A DNA stretch of 64,000 bases, from assembly GCF_015751905.1 (NCBI RefSeq), contig NZ_JADOUF010000001.1, positions 7,812,001 through 7,876,000 of the forward strand, in the 5' to 3' direction. Under the pieces are notes generated by a model. The model had not been told where the DNA came from. It made no database searches and saw only the letters and a program-made list of their open reading frames with translations. Below are positions 1-8,805 of the stretch, in pieces. The stretch comes from Longispora fulva (GTDB lineage: Bacteria; Actinomycetota; Actinomycetes; Mycobacteriales; Micromonosporaceae). Position 1 is the first letter of the stretch, and each line of letters starts with the position of its first letter. A program made the translations under genes and the position numbers.

Positions 1-272
1 ACCTGCACGGGCTGCTGGCGCTGGCCGCGCTCGTCGATGACTTCTGGAACGCCGACACCGCCCGGGAACGCGCCGCCCTCGCAGGCGAAATCCGGTTGCA
101 GCGGCAGTGTTTCGGCCTCTCGCCGATCGACCGGCGGCGGCTGCAATGGGAGATCGAGCGCACCGACGAGGCCGTCGACAAGGGCCGCCGCCGCCGTGCC
201 GCCGACCCCGTTCCGTCCCCGCCGCCTGGCCCGGACGACGACCCCCGGGCGTTGCTGCACGCCGTGACCTAG
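1..272 (+). CDS. Terminase small subunit, C-terminal part
   Basis: The open frame begins at base 3 with no start in the window and ends at TAG 270-272, giving the last 89 residues. It contains a stretch reading IRLQRQCFGLSPIDRRRLQW followed by a charged helix, which resembles the C-terminal segment of actinophage small terminase subunits. In this family the small subunit recognises phage DNA and feeds it to the large subunit. The neighbour 10 bases downstream is the large terminase, which supports the call. The N-terminal DNA-binding part is outside the window. Confidence 0.7.
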   Translation, partial: LHGLLALAALVDDFWNADTARERAALAGEIRLQRQCFGLSPIDRRRLQWEIERTDEAVDKGRRRRAADPVPSPPPGPDDDPRALLHAVT

Positions 273-282
273 CCGGCTGGGG

Positions 283-1956
283 GTGCGCACCGTGGCGACG
301 TTCATGGTTCCGCCCCCGGACCCGACGCCGTGGCCGACGCTCGGTCCGCAGATCTGCGACCTGATCGAGGCGCGAGCCGTGCATGGCCCCGGCGACCTGC
401 GCGGGCAACCGGCTCGGGTCGACGCCGAGACCCGCGCGCTGATCTACCGGATGTATGAGGTGCACCCGCGAGGGCACCCCCGCGCCGGCCGGCGGCGGTT
501 CAAGCGCGTCGGGCTGTCGATGCGAAAGGGCAGCGCGAAGACCGAAAAGGCTGCGTGGGTGCTATTCGCCGAGCTTCACCCTGAGGGGCCGGTGCGCTGC
601 GACGGGTGGCGCGAGGTCGATGGTGTCTGGCAACCGGTCGGCCGCCCGGTCGTCGACCCGTACATCCCGATGATCGCCTACACCGCCGACCAAGCCGAGG
701 AACTGGCGTATGGCGCGCTGCTGGTGATGTGCACCGAGGGGCCAGACGCCGATCTTTTCGACGCCGGACTCGCACGCATCACCCGCGCCTACGGCGATGG
801 CAAGGCCGAGGCCCTGGCGTCCTCGCCGAGCGCCGCCGACGGTGCGCGCACCACGGCTCAACATTTCGACGAGACGCACCGCCTGATCCTGCCCCGGATG
901 CGAGACGCCCACCAGACGATGCTGGCCAACATTCCGAAAAGGACGTTGGCTGACGCCTGGTCGTTGGAGACGACGACCACCTACGCCGAGGGCGAGGGCA
1001 GCGTTGCCGAGGGCACGCACCGCTACGCCGAGCAGGTCGCCGCCGGCAAGGTGCACGACAAGACCCTGTTTTTCTTCCATCGGGAGGCCGCCACGCGGGC
1101 CGGGGAAGACCTGGCCGACCCCGCCCAGATCGACGCCGCCATCCGCGAGGCGTCCGGCCCGGCCCTGGCGCTGTGGCCGGATTTCGACGGCCAGGTCGAG
1201 GCCATCGCCAGCCTGTACAACCAGCCCGACACCGACCGGGCGTACTGGGAACGCGTGTGGCTCAACCGGCGGGTCAGCTCGGCCCGGCAGGCGTTCGACG
1301 TGGCCCGCTGGCGAGACCTGGCCCGGCCCAACGTGCGAATCCGCGAAGGCGAGCCCATCGTGATCGGGTTCGACGGCGCGCGCTGGCGCGATGCCTGCGG
1401 GGCTGTCGCCACGCACATCGAGACCGGTTACCAATGGCCCCTCGCACTGTGGGAACGCCCGACCGGCCTGTTGGTGGGGCACGAGACCGACCCGGATGTC
1501 TGGGAGGTCACCGACGACCAGGTCGACGGCACGGTCGCCGACGCGATGGCCCGGTACCGGGTCCTCGCGCTGTACGCCGACCCGCCGAGGTTCGAGGCCA
1601 ACGTCGCGAAGTGGGCCGGCCGGTTCGGCGACCACCGGGTCCTGGAGTGGTACACCAACCGGCCCAAGCCGATCGGTGTGGCCATGCGGGCGTTCAACAC
1701 CGCGATCACCTCGGGCGAGTTGACCCACAGCGGGGATGCCGACTACGTCCGCCACATCGGCAACGCCCGGCGGGGCGACCTGCGGGTCCTCGACGACGAC
1801 GACACGCCCCTGTGGACCATCTACAAGCCCCGGCCCGACAGCGAGCAGTACATCGACCTCGCCATGTGCGGCGTCTTGAGCTGGCAAGCACGCCTCGACG
1901 TGCTGCGGCGCGGCAACTGGCAGCGACCCACCGGAAAAATGATCATCATGCGCTAG
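283..1956 (+). CDS. Phage terminase large subunit
   Basis: A 557-residue protein with GTG start. An ATPase domain occupies roughly the first 300 residues; the degenerate Walker A loop is MRKGSAKTE at residues 80-88, followed by the YTADQAEEL segment seen in actinophage terminases. The second half carries an RNase-H-like nuclease signature beginning VIGFDGARWRD near residue 365, with an acidic residue in the expected place. It would translocate DNA into the prohead and cut concatemers. It follows the small subunit and precedes the portal, as expected. Length is normal for the family and no frameshift is apparent. Confidence 0.92.
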   Translation: MRTVATFMVPPPDPTPWPTLGPQICDLIEARAVHGPGDLRGQPARVDAETRALIYRMYEVHPRGHPRAGRRRFKRVGLSMRKGSAKTEKAAWVLFAELHPEGPVRCDGWREVDGVWQPVGRPVVDPYIPMIAYTADQAEELAYGALLVMCTEGPDADLFDAGLARITRAYGDGKAEALASSPSAADGARTTAQHFDETHRLILPRMRDAHQTMLANIPKRTLADAWSLETTTTYAEGEGSVAEGTHRYAEQVAAGKVHDKTLFFFHREAATRAGEDLADPAQIDAAIREASGPALALWPDFDGQVEAIASLYNQPDTDRAYWERVWLNRRVSSARQAFDVARWRDLARPNVRIREGEPIVIGFDGARWRDACGAVATHIETGYQWPLALWERPTGLLVGHETDPDVWEVTDDQVDGTVADAMARYRVLALYADPPRFEANVAKWAGRFGDHRVLEWYTNRPKPIGVAMRAFNTAITSGELTHSGDADYVRHIGNARRGDLRVLDDDDTPLWTIYKPRPDSEQYIDLAMCGVLSWQARLDVLRRGNWQRPTGKMIIMR

Positions 1957-1966
1957 GGGGTGGCAC

Positions 1967-3397
1967 GTGCCGCTTGCCCCCGAACATCAGCTCGCCCGAC
2001 TGGTCGCCGAGCACCAGCGCGACCTGAGGCAGTTGCGGGAATTCGCCGACTACTACGACAACGACCCGCCGTACGCCTACATGGTCCCCGAGCTGATCGC
2101 CGAGCTTGGCGACCGCCTGCAACAGCTCTTGATCAACTGGCCGCGCCTGGTGGTTGACACCGCCGAGGAACGCGCCGACGTGTTGGGCTTCCGTGTCGCC
2201 GGGGTGCCGAAAGCAGACGGCGACCTGTGGGACATCTGGCAGGCGAACAACCTCGACGAGGCCAGCAGCCAGGCGCACACCGATGCGATGGTCATGGGCC
2301 GCGCTTTCATGATCATCAGCGCGAACCCGGAACCGGACCGGCCGCCGCTGATCACCGCCGAATCCCCCCTTGAGACGCACGCGATCCTGGACCCGGCCAC
2401 CCGTCGGGTCACCTCGGCGTACAAGGCATGGACCACCGACGGCGACGGCGACGGGCCGCCGGTGGAGCACGCGACCTTGTACCTGCCGAACGAAACCCGT
2501 TGGTACGTCAAGACATCGGGCGGCGAATGGGTCGATGACCCCGAGTTCGAGGCGGACGAACACCAGCTCGGCCGGGTGCCGGTCGTGCCGATCGTCAACC
2601 GGCCTCGGTTGCGCCGGCCGCTCGGCCAGTCCGAGTTGGTCGACGTGATCCCGCTGGTGAACGGGGCCAACAAGATCGGCACCGACATGATGACCTCGGC
2701 GGAGTTCCACAGCATGCCGCGCCGGTGGGCACTCGGGTTCGGCCCCGAGGATTTCCAAGACGCCCAGGGCCGGCCGGTGTCCACCTGGTCGAAGATCGCC
2801 GGCCGTATCTGGGCGTCGACCCGCACGAGGTCCGAGGGTGCCGAGGTTGGCCAGTTCCCCGAGGCCGATCTCGCGAACTTCCATTCGACGTTGCGGGCGT
2901 TGGCCACCCTGGTCGCCAGTCTCTACGGTCTGCCCCCGACCTACATGGGTTTGAGTTTCGACAATCCACCGAGCGCGGATGGCGTCCGCAGCCTGGAAGC
3001 CCGGTTGATCAAGCGCGTCGAGCGCAAGTCACGGCCGTGGTCGGGGTCGCATGAGGACACCATGCGGTTCGCCGACCGGTTCGTCACCGGCGTCTGGCGG
3101 CCCGAGCTGGTGCGCCTGGAAACGATTTGGCGCGACCCGGCGACGCCGACGCGTGCCCAGGCGTCCGATGCCGCCGTGAAGCTCTACACCTCCGGCATCT
3201 CCACCAAGAGGCAGGCCCGAGAGGATGTTGGCTACACCGTCGAGCAGATCGACCGGATGGAAGCCGACGACGCCGCCGCCCTGGCTTCCGACCCGATCGG
3301 GCAGATGACCCGGGCGCTTTCCGCAGGCCAGGAAGGGGCTTCGGCCCCCGGTTCCGCCGGTTCCGGTAGCACCGGAAGTGCAGGCGGCACCGAGTGA
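1967..3397 (+). CDS. Portal protein, SPP1 gp6-like
   Basis: A 476-residue protein with GTG start. The N-terminus has the WPRLVVDTAEERADVLGF segment, and the centre has DVIPLVNGANKIGTDMMTSA followed by a Trp-rich loop, both typical of actinophage SPP1-type portals. It would form the dodecameric DNA channel at one capsid vertex and dock the terminase. The C-terminus is Gly/Ser/Thr-rich and probably flexible. Its stop overlaps the start of the next gene in a GTGA, suggesting coupled translation. Confidence 0.9.
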   Translation: MPLAPEHQLARLVAEHQRDLRQLREFADYYDNDPPYAYMVPELIAELGDRLQQLLINWPRLVVDTAEERADVLGFRVAGVPKADGDLWDIWQANNLDEASSQAHTDAMVMGRAFMIISANPEPDRPPLITAESPLETHAILDPATRRVTSAYKAWTTDGDGDGPPVEHATLYLPNETRWYVKTSGGEWVDDPEFEADEHQLGRVPVVPIVNRPRLRRPLGQSELVDVIPLVNGANKIGTDMMTSAEFHSMPRRWALGFGPEDFQDAQGRPVSTWSKIAGRIWASTRTRSEGAEVGQFPEADLANFHSTLRALATLVASLYGLPPTYMGLSFDNPPSADGVRSLEARLIKRVERKSRPWSGSHEDTMRFADRFVTGVWRPELVRLETIWRDPATPTRAQASDAAVKLYTSGISTKRQAREDVGYTVEQIDRMEADDAAALASDPIGQMTRALSAGQEGASAPGSAGSGSTGSAGGTE

Positions 3398-4377
3398 GCG
3401 TCGTCGCCGTCGCCGAGTCCCACTACCGCCGCCAGGTCGCCCTAGCGCGCCGGGTGGCCGAGGAGTCGGCGGCGGCATGGCGGACCCTCGACCCGCTGCG
3501 CCTTGACGCCTCGTGGGCCGCCGAGTCCGACCGGCTGCTCGCCCTGGTCACCGGCGGCCAGGCCCTCGCCGCCGCCGACGCCGACGGCTACGTCACTGCC
3601 GCCCTGTCCGCCCAGCACCTCGACCCGGCCGCCGCCGGTGCCGTCAACGCCCGCAGCCTGGCCGGCGTGGCGTCCGACGGGCGCGGCCTGGCGACCCTGC
3701 TGTACGAGCCGGTGATCGCCGTCAAGACCGCGTTACGGCCGGCGGGCGGGCGGGGCGCGACCGTCGAGAAGGCCATGACCCTCGGCATGCTGCGCCTCGA
3801 CACCATCGTCCGCACCCAGCTCGCCGACGCCGCCCGGGTGGCCGTCGGCGTCGGCGTGGTCGCCCGCCGTTCCGCCGGGGGCTGGGTGCGGATGCTGTCT
3901 ACCCCGTCGTGCGCCCGGTGCATCGTGCTGGCCGGGAAGTTCTACCGGTGGAGTTCCGGTTTTCTGAGGCACCCCCGGTGTGACTGCCGGCATATTCCGG
4001 CGGCCGAGAACACGGCCGGGGACCTGCGCACCGACCCCGGGAAGTACTTCCGGTCGCTGCCGGAGCCCGAGCAGAACAAGCTGTTGGGCCGTTCCGGCGC
4101 GCAGGCGGTGCGCGACGGCGCGGACCTCGCCGCGGTCGTCAACGCCCGCCGGGGCATGACCACCACCGCCGCGTTCGGCCGGACGTTCGCCACCACCCGC
4201 GAGGGCACCACCCGGCGGGGACTGTTCGCCGGCTACACCACCGACGACCAGGGCCGGCTACAACGCCGGACCGGGCCGCCGCCGCGCTGGCGGCTGATGC
4301 CCGAGCAGATCTACACCGACGCCACCGACCGCGACGACGCGATCCGGCTGCTTCGCCATCACGGCTATCTGCGCTGA
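3394..4377 (+). CDS. MuF-like minor head protein or capsid maturation protein
   Basis: A 327-residue protein starting at a GTG that overlaps the portal stop. The N-terminal half is Ala-rich helix. Residues about 170-200 carry a Cys cluster (CARCIVLAGKFYRW, then HPRCDCRH) of the kind found in MuF/VG15-like minor capsid proteins that follow the portal gene in many actinophages. Such proteins enter the procapsid and are often annotated as capsid maturation proteases. No protease active site can be assigned here by eye, so the protease label is doubtful and I prefer minor head protein. A Zn-binding role for the Cys/His cluster is an inference. Confidence 0.75.
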   Translation: MSVVAVAESHYRRQVALARRVAEESAAAWRTLDPLRLDASWAAESDRLLALVTGGQALAAADADGYVTAALSAQHLDPAAAGAVNARSLAGVASDGRGLATLLYEPVIAVKTALRPAGGRGATVEKAMTLGMLRLDTIVRTQLADAARVAVGVGVVARRSAGGWVRMLSTPSCARCIVLAGKFYRWSSGFLRHPRCDCRHIPAAENTAGDLRTDPGKYFRSLPEPEQNKLLGRSGAQAVRDGADLAAVVNARRGMTTTAAFGRTFATTREGTTRRGLFAGYTTDDQGRLQRRTGPPPRWRLMPEQIYTDATDRDDAIRLLRHHGYLR

Positions 4378-4430
4378 AACCCCGGCACCGCAACGGATGC
4401 CGGCATCCTCGACCCGCAACGGGAGCACCC

Positions 4431-5045
4431 TTGAACACCTCGACTGTCGCCGACTGGTTCCGGCTCACCCGGCACGACGCCCCCGCCGACACCCCGCCGG
4501 CCCCCGACCCGCAGGTCGACGACGACCCGGCCGACGGCGACGACGCGGCGGTCGACTGGCAGGCCGAGGCCGGCAAGTGGAAGAAGCTCAGCCGCACCAA
4601 CGAGCAGCGTGCCAAGGACAACGCCGCCGCCGCGACCCGACTGGCAGAGCTTGAGGCCGCCCAGCAGACCGACGCCGAACGGCTCACCCAGCGCGCGGCC
4701 GACGCCGAGGCCCGAGCCCAGGCCGCCACCGCCCGCGCCGTGGTCGCCGAGGTGAAAGCCCTCGCCGGCATGTTCGCCGACCCCGACGACGCCGTTGCCC
4801 TGCTCGGCAGCCTCGACGGCTACGCCGATGCGGCTGGCGACATCGACACCGACGCCATCGGCGCCGACCTGGCCGACCTGCTCGTCCGCAAACCCCACCT
4901 CGCCAAGCCGGCCGGGCCGCGCACCCCGCGCCCGGACCCTGGCGTCGGCTCGCGCGGGGACGCCCCCGAGGTCGACTACCGCACCGCCGCCCCGGCCGTG
5001 TTCGCCGACGAGCTGGCCAAGTACGGGCTACGGCCCCGGTCGTGA
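4431..5045 (+). CDS. Head scaffolding protein
   Basis: A 204-residue protein from TTG with GGGAG 6 bases upstream. It has an acidic Pro/Asp-rich N-terminal third, then a long coiled coil at residues 38-108 rich in Ala, Glu and Arg, and a small C-terminal domain: the usual make-up of a phage scaffold. It would direct capsid assembly and be removed before packaging. Its first 16 residues match the start of the major capsid protein in the pattern MNTSxxxxWFRLxRHD, which suggests a shared cleavage or targeting tag. The next gene, a Prp-like protease, overlaps its stop (GTGA). Confidence 0.82.
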   Translation: MNTSTVADWFRLTRHDAPADTPPAPDPQVDDDPADGDDAAVDWQAEAGKWKKLSRTNEQRAKDNAAAATRLAELEAAQQTDAERLTQRAADAEARAQAATARAVVAEVKALAGMFADPDDAVALLGSLDGYADAAGDIDTDAIGADLADLLVRKPHLAKPAGPRTPRPDPGVGSRGDAPEVDYRTAAPAVFADELAKYGLRPRS

Positions 5046-5239
5046 TCCGGGTCCGGGCCGAACTCGGCGACGGCCGGACCGTGATCGAGGTCGACGGGCA
5101 CGAGCAGCACGCCGCCGACGGGGTGGTGTGCGCGGCGGTCTCTGCGATCACCCAAACGGCGTTGCTCGGCCTGCTGGCCGTCGCCGACACCCATCCCGAC
5201 CTCGTGACGGTCGACATCACCCACCTGGAGCAACCTTGA
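5042..5239 (+). CDS. Small Prp-like cysteine protease
   Basis: A 65-residue protein from GTG overlapping the scaffold stop. Residues 17-36 contain VDGHEQH and then GVVCAAVSAI, matching the core of the Prp (DUF464) family, whose catalytic His sits in GHA and whose Cys sits in the (D)IVCAxxSA segment. Here the pair is His20 and Cys30. Staphylococcal Prp removes the N-terminal extension of ribosomal protein L27 and also trims scaffold and capsid of phage 80alpha. Position between scaffold and capsid fits that role. It is much shorter than cellular Prp (about 105 residues), lacking most of the C-terminal half, so activity is unproven. Confidence 0.65.
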   Translation: MIRVRAELGDGRTVIEVDGHEQHAADGVVCAAVSAITQTALLGLLAVADTHPDLVTVDITHLEQP

Positions 5240-6528
5240 ACACCAGCCCCCGGCCGGCATGGTTCCGGCTCGGCCGCCACGACGTGCGCTCGACGCTGCC
5301 GGCGCCACTGCGCGCGATCATGCAAAACGGCGTCCTCGACCGCGTGTTCCTCGACGCGCTGCTGCCCGACTTCCTGTACCCGGCCATCGCCGACAGCGAG
5401 CCGTGGGCCGGCGGCTTGGGCGACACCAAGACGTTCACCCGCACCGGCCTCATCGCCCCGAACCCCGTGCCGATCACCGGTTCGGACCCGACCCCGCACA
5501 CCTACGGCGTTGAGCAGTGGTCGGTAACGATGGATCAGTACGGCGACACCATCGACACGAACCTCCTGCACTCCGCGATGACCCTGGCGTCGAAGTTCCT
5601 GCGGGACGTGCAGACGCTCGGGATCAACGCGGGGCAGACGCTCAACCAGATCGCCCGCGCCCGGCTCTACGCCGCGTACGGCGGCGGCCGGACCTGGGCG
5701 ACCACCGCGCAGGGCTCGGCCTCGACCACGTGCGTTGTCGCGGACGTGTCCGGGTTCCTGTCCGTGATGGTCAACGGGGTACCGGTCGCGGTGTCGCCGA
5801 CGAACCCGCTGTCGGTCACCGTGGCCGGGGTCGCCAACACCGTCACGGCCGTCAACGTCGGCGCCAAGACCCTGACCCTGGGCACCGCCGTCACGCAGGC
5901 GATCGGTGACGCCGTGGTCGCCGCGAACGCCCCGGTGTCGGTACGTCCCGGCAGCAAGGCCACAGCGTTCAACCTCACCGGTTCGGACGTGGCGACGTTC
6001 AAGCTGTTCCGGGCGGCGGTCACCCGGCTGCGCAAGCAGAACGTTCCGAGCAACGGCGGCTACTACACCGCGCACATCAGCCCGGACACCGAGGCGGCGC
6101 TGTTCGACGACGCCGATTTCAAGCAGGCCGCACAGGGCCGGGTCGACTCGCCGATCTACCGGGATCTGTCGATCGGTCGTTTCGGTGGTATCGACTGGGT
6201 GAGGAACCTGGAGTCGCCGACCGTGACGGTGGGGTCGGTGACCGTGCAGCGGCCGATCGTGACCGGCGCGGGAGTCCTGGTCTCGGCGCCGTTCGAGGGC
6301 ATGGGCTCGCTACTCGCCGGGACCGGCACCGAGGACGTGCCCGACATCCGGATGATCGGCCCGGCCACCGGCGCGCAGGTCGCGCTGATTGTGCGCCCGC
6401 CGCAGGACCGTCTCCAGCAGCAGGTGTCAACCACCTGGTCGTGGGTTGGTGACTTCGGCGTCCCTTCTGACTCGGTGACCGGCGACTCCGCGCAGTTCAA
6501 GCGGGCCGTCGTCGTCGAGCACGCCTGA
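5236..6528 (+). CDS. Major capsid protein
   Basis: A 430-residue protein. I choose the TTG at 5236, which overlaps the preceding stop as TTGA and has GGAG 5 bases upstream; the frame is open well before it but this start gives an N-terminus matching the scaffold. Sequence features are those of P22-like/HK97-fold capsids: an N-terminal arm, a central Val/Thr-rich beta insertion at about residues 155-215, and a conserved region with RPIVTGAGVLVSAPFEG. The first 16 residues share MNTSxxxxWFRLxRHD with the scaffold. It would build the icosahedral shell after scaffold release, probably with N-terminal trimming. Confidence 0.85.
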   Translation: MNTSPRPAWFRLGRHDVRSTLPAPLRAIMQNGVLDRVFLDALLPDFLYPAIADSEPWAGGLGDTKTFTRTGLIAPNPVPITGSDPTPHTYGVEQWSVTMDQYGDTIDTNLLHSAMTLASKFLRDVQTLGINAGQTLNQIARARLYAAYGGGRTWATTAQGSASTTCVVADVSGFLSVMVNGVPVAVSPTNPLSVTVAGVANTVTAVNVGAKTLTLGTAVTQAIGDAVVAANAPVSVRPGSKATAFNLTGSDVATFKLFRAAVTRLRKQNVPSNGGYYTAHISPDTEAALFDDADFKQAAQGRVDSPIYRDLSIGRFGGIDWVRNLESPTVTVGSVTVQRPIVTGAGVLVSAPFEGMGSLLAGTGTEDVPDIRMIGPATGAQVALIVRPPQDRLQQQVSTTWSWVGDFGVPSDSVTGDSAQFKRAVVVEHA

Positions 6529-6542
6529 CGGGGGTGGTGTCG

Positions 6543-6752
6543 ATGCGGGTCACCGCTCGTGAGGCGTTCTCGGCCTACTTCCAGTACCAGGTGCACCAGC
6601 TCGCCGCCGGGCAGCAGGTCGACGGGGACCTCGCCGACTACCTGCTCGCCTCGGGCGCGCCGGTGGACCCCGAGGGCGGCGACCAGCCTCGGCGGCGGGG
6701 CCGTCCAGCCAAGGACAAGGAGTCTGCCCGTGCTGCCCCTGGCGACGGCTGA
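6543..6752 (+). CDS. Small unknown head-region protein
   Basis: About 69 residues from ATG 6543, with a run of G ending 8 bases upstream; an in-frame GTG at 6534 is possible but has poor spacing. The first half is amphipathic helix (ARE AFSAYFQYQVHQL), the C-terminus is basic and ends near RRRGRPAK, an AT-hook-like patch. Many actinophages carry such a short gene between capsid and connector. It overlaps the next gene by 23 bases. Function unknown. Confidence 0.6.
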   Translation: MRVTAREAFSAYFQYQVHQLAAGQQVDGDLADYLLASGAPVDPEGGDQPRRRGRPAKDKESARAAPGDG

Positions 6753-7353
6753 ACAACTCGCCGCCCGGCTACAGCGGGACCTTGACCGGGCCACGGCCGA
6801 CCAGGCGCTCGCCGGGGCCTCGGCCCTGATCCGGGCGATTGCCCGCCAACGGCTCGACTACGCCGCCGACGACACCGTGATCCTCGTCGGCGGCGAGCGG
6901 GTGCTAACGCTGCCAGAGCGGCCGATCGACGAGACCGTGCCGTTGATGGTGGTGGAGCTGGCCGACTGGGACGGCGCGGCCGACCTGGTGCTCGTCGCCG
7001 GCCGCGACTACGTGCGCACCGGCGACCAGCTCACCCGAGGCTGGCCGGCCTGGTACGCAGGCGCCACCCGGTTGCAGGGCTGGCCGTACCACCGGCCGCG
7101 CGGCATCTGGGCACCCCGGGTCCGGGTCACCTACTCCCACGGACACCTGGTCATTCCCGACCACATCGTCGCCCTGGTCCTCGATGTCGCCCAGGGCTAC
7201 TACCTCAACCCGGACGGCCTGAGGTCGCGGTCGATCGACGACTACAGCGAGACCTACGCGACCGAGACCCTGGGCGCGCCCCGGGTCGAGGCCATCCGCA
7301 ACCAGCTCGCCGCCACCGGCACCCGCCGGGGCACGTTCTCGATTCGGGGGTGA
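6730..7353 (+). CDS. Head-tail connector or adaptor protein
   Basis: A 207-residue protein. The start is the GTG at 6730, preceded by AAGGAG at 6717-6722; the longer open frame upstream overlaps the previous gene and has no better start. The protein is helical at the N-terminus, then has beta-rich segments, and ends with the helix VIPDHIVALVLDVAQGYYLN and an EYxxxT-like region (DDYSETYATE), as in gp6/gp15-type connectors. It probably sits under the portal ring. Position after the capsid and before tail genes supports this. Confidence 0.72.
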   Translation: MLPLATAEQLAARLQRDLDRATADQALAGASALIRAIARQRLDYAADDTVILVGGERVLTLPERPIDETVPLMVVELADWDGAADLVLVAGRDYVRTGDQLTRGWPAWYAGATRLQGWPYHRPRGIWAPRVRVTYSHGHLVIPDHIVALVLDVAQGYYLNPDGLRSRSIDDYSETYATETLGAPRVEAIRNQLAATGTRRGTFSIRG

Positions 7354-7355
7354 CC

Positions 7356-7736
7356 ATGGCCGGCAACCTCACCGACGCCGCAGAAAACGCCGTGTTGAAC
7401 TGGCTGTCGGGCAACACCACCACCGCGCCGGTCGGCCCGCTGCGGGCCGCGCTGGTCACCGCCGCCGGCACCGACGGCGCGCCCGGCACCGAGCTGGCCG
7501 GCGGCGGCTACAACCGCCAGACCGTCACCCTGACGGCCGCGCCCGGCCCGATCTCAAACACGACGTTGCTGCGCTGGTCGAACCTGCCGGCGGCAACCGT
7601 TGTCGGCGTCGAGGTGTGGGACTCGGCCGGCACCCCGGTGCGTTGGTGGTACGGCCCGCTCGCCGTGTCGCGCACCGTGTCGGCCGGCGACGCCCTCGAA
7701 TTCGCGGTCGGCGCGCTGACCCTCGCCCTGGACTAG
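7356..7736 (+). CDS. Virion protein of the tail-fibre-like beta-sandwich family
   Basis: About 126 residues from ATG 7356 behind GGGGG; a GTG at 7350 in the same frame is an alternative. It matches a common actinophage type that starts MAGNLTDAAENAVLNWL, passes through GGGYNRQTVT and W...AGTPVRWWYGPL, and ends in a beta strand. Such proteins are usually annotated as phage tail fibre or minor structural proteins. Experimental roles are not known to me. The next gene starts 2 bases after the stop. Confidence 0.65.
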   Translation: MAGNLTDAAENAVLNWLSGNTTTAPVGPLRAALVTAAGTDGAPGTELAGGGYNRQTVTLTAAPGPISNTTLLRWSNLPAATVVGVEVWDSAGTPVRWWYGPLAVSRTVSAGDALEFAVGALTLALD

Positions 7737-7738
7737 CC

Positions 7739-8794
7739 GTGACCACCCTCGTGTGGAACGCCGAGGGCGCGCCGGCCAGCGGCACGGTCATCACGGTCGG
7801 CAACTCCGGCGGCGGCTCGGGCACGCCGTTCGACGCCGTGCAACAGGGCACCGCAGCCGTGTTGCAGTACGACGCCGCTACGGCCGCCAACGGCACCTAC
7901 TCGTTGCGGTGCGCGACCGGCGGCACGTCGGCCATGAGCTACGTGCGCTGGACAACCGCCGTCGGATCGATGGCGAGTGCGGCCGGCCGGTTCTACCTAC
8001 GCTTGTCGGCCCTGCCGTCGGCGACCCGATCGATTCTCGCCCTGCACGCCGCCGGCCTGGCCAGCGACCGGGCCACGTTCGCCCTACTGACGACCGGCGC
8101 GCTCAGATTGAGGAATGCCAGCGCCGCCACGGTGGCCACGTTCACGAACCCTTTGGCGCTGGGGACCTGGTACCGGGTCGAGTACCTGATCGGCGCGTCG
8201 GCGGCCGGCATGTGGGAAATGCACCTCTACGCCGGCAACAACACGGCCGCCATCGAGGACATCAACGGCGGCGCGGCCACCTCCAATTTCGGCGGCCCGG
8301 TCGGCGCGGCCTCGTTCGGCTACTACACATCGGCCCCGTCGCTGCCCGACATGTGGTTCGACGGCCTGGCGCTCGGCGACGGCGGCGCGCTGTTTGGCCC
8401 CGAGACCCCGGCGACCACCTGGCAGGGCGCGGCCACCCTCGCCGGTGCTGCCGACGGTACCGCCACCGGCAAGCTCGTCACCCCGGGCGCCGCCGCGCTG
8501 AACGGCTCGGCGTCGCTGTCCGCCGCCGAGCGGTCCGTCGCCGTCGCCGGTGCCGGACTGTCCGGGGCGGCGACGTTGCTGTCGACCGGCCGCACCGCCG
8601 TGACAGCGACCGCCGGGTTGTCGGGCGCGGTGCTGTTGACGGCCGCCGGCACCGTCGCCGTCCCGGCCGCCGTAGCCCTGAACGCGGCCGGCGTCGTGAC
8701 CGCCGACGGCACCGTCCCGCCCGGCCGCATCGTGCACCGCCCCGCCATCGGCACCGTCGCCCGCCCGTCGACCGGCATCGTGCCCCGCCCGTAG
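7739..8794 (+). CDS. Lectin-like (LamG-type) virion protein
   Basis: A 351-residue protein; the GTG at 7739 is chosen because it directly follows the previous stop. Residues 1-225 look like a concanavalin/LamG-type jelly roll, with alternating hydrophobic strands, FYLRLSALPS, WYRVEYLIGA and a terminal MWFDGLALGDGG. Residues 230-330 are a low-complexity chain of Ala/Gly/Thr/Val repeats built on GAAxLxG, and the tail repeats an (I/V)VxRP element (HRPAIGTVARP, TGIVPRP). It may be a head or tail decoration that binds sugars; that is inference from fold type. Confidence 0.55.
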   Translation: MTTLVWNAEGAPASGTVITVGNSGGGSGTPFDAVQQGTAAVLQYDAATAANGTYSLRCATGGTSAMSYVRWTTAVGSMASAAGRFYLRLSALPSATRSILALHAAGLASDRATFALLTTGALRLRNASAATVATFTNPLALGTWYRVEYLIGASAAGMWEMHLYAGNNTAAIEDINGGAATSNFGGPVGAASFGYYTSAPSLPDMWFDGLALGDGGALFGPETPATTWQGAATLAGAADGTATGKLVTPGAAALNGSASLSAAERSVAVAGAGLSGAATLLSTGRTAVTATAGLSGAVLLTAAGTVAVPAAVALNAAGVVTADGTVPPGRIVHRPAIGTVARPSTGIVPRP

Positions 8795-8805
8795 GGAGGT
8801 GCCTG

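Noticed and set aside
562-1887. 441-codon open frame on the minus strand
   Set aside because: It is the mirror of the terminase gene in high-GC codon use; composition is Gly/Val/Arg-rich with no domain, while the plus strand has clear terminase motifs.
4795-5235. Longer N-terminus for the major capsid protein from ATG 4795
   Set aside because: The extra 147 residues overlap scaffold and the Prp-like gene and look non-coding; the TTG at 5236 has a ribosome site and gives the tag shared with the scaffold.
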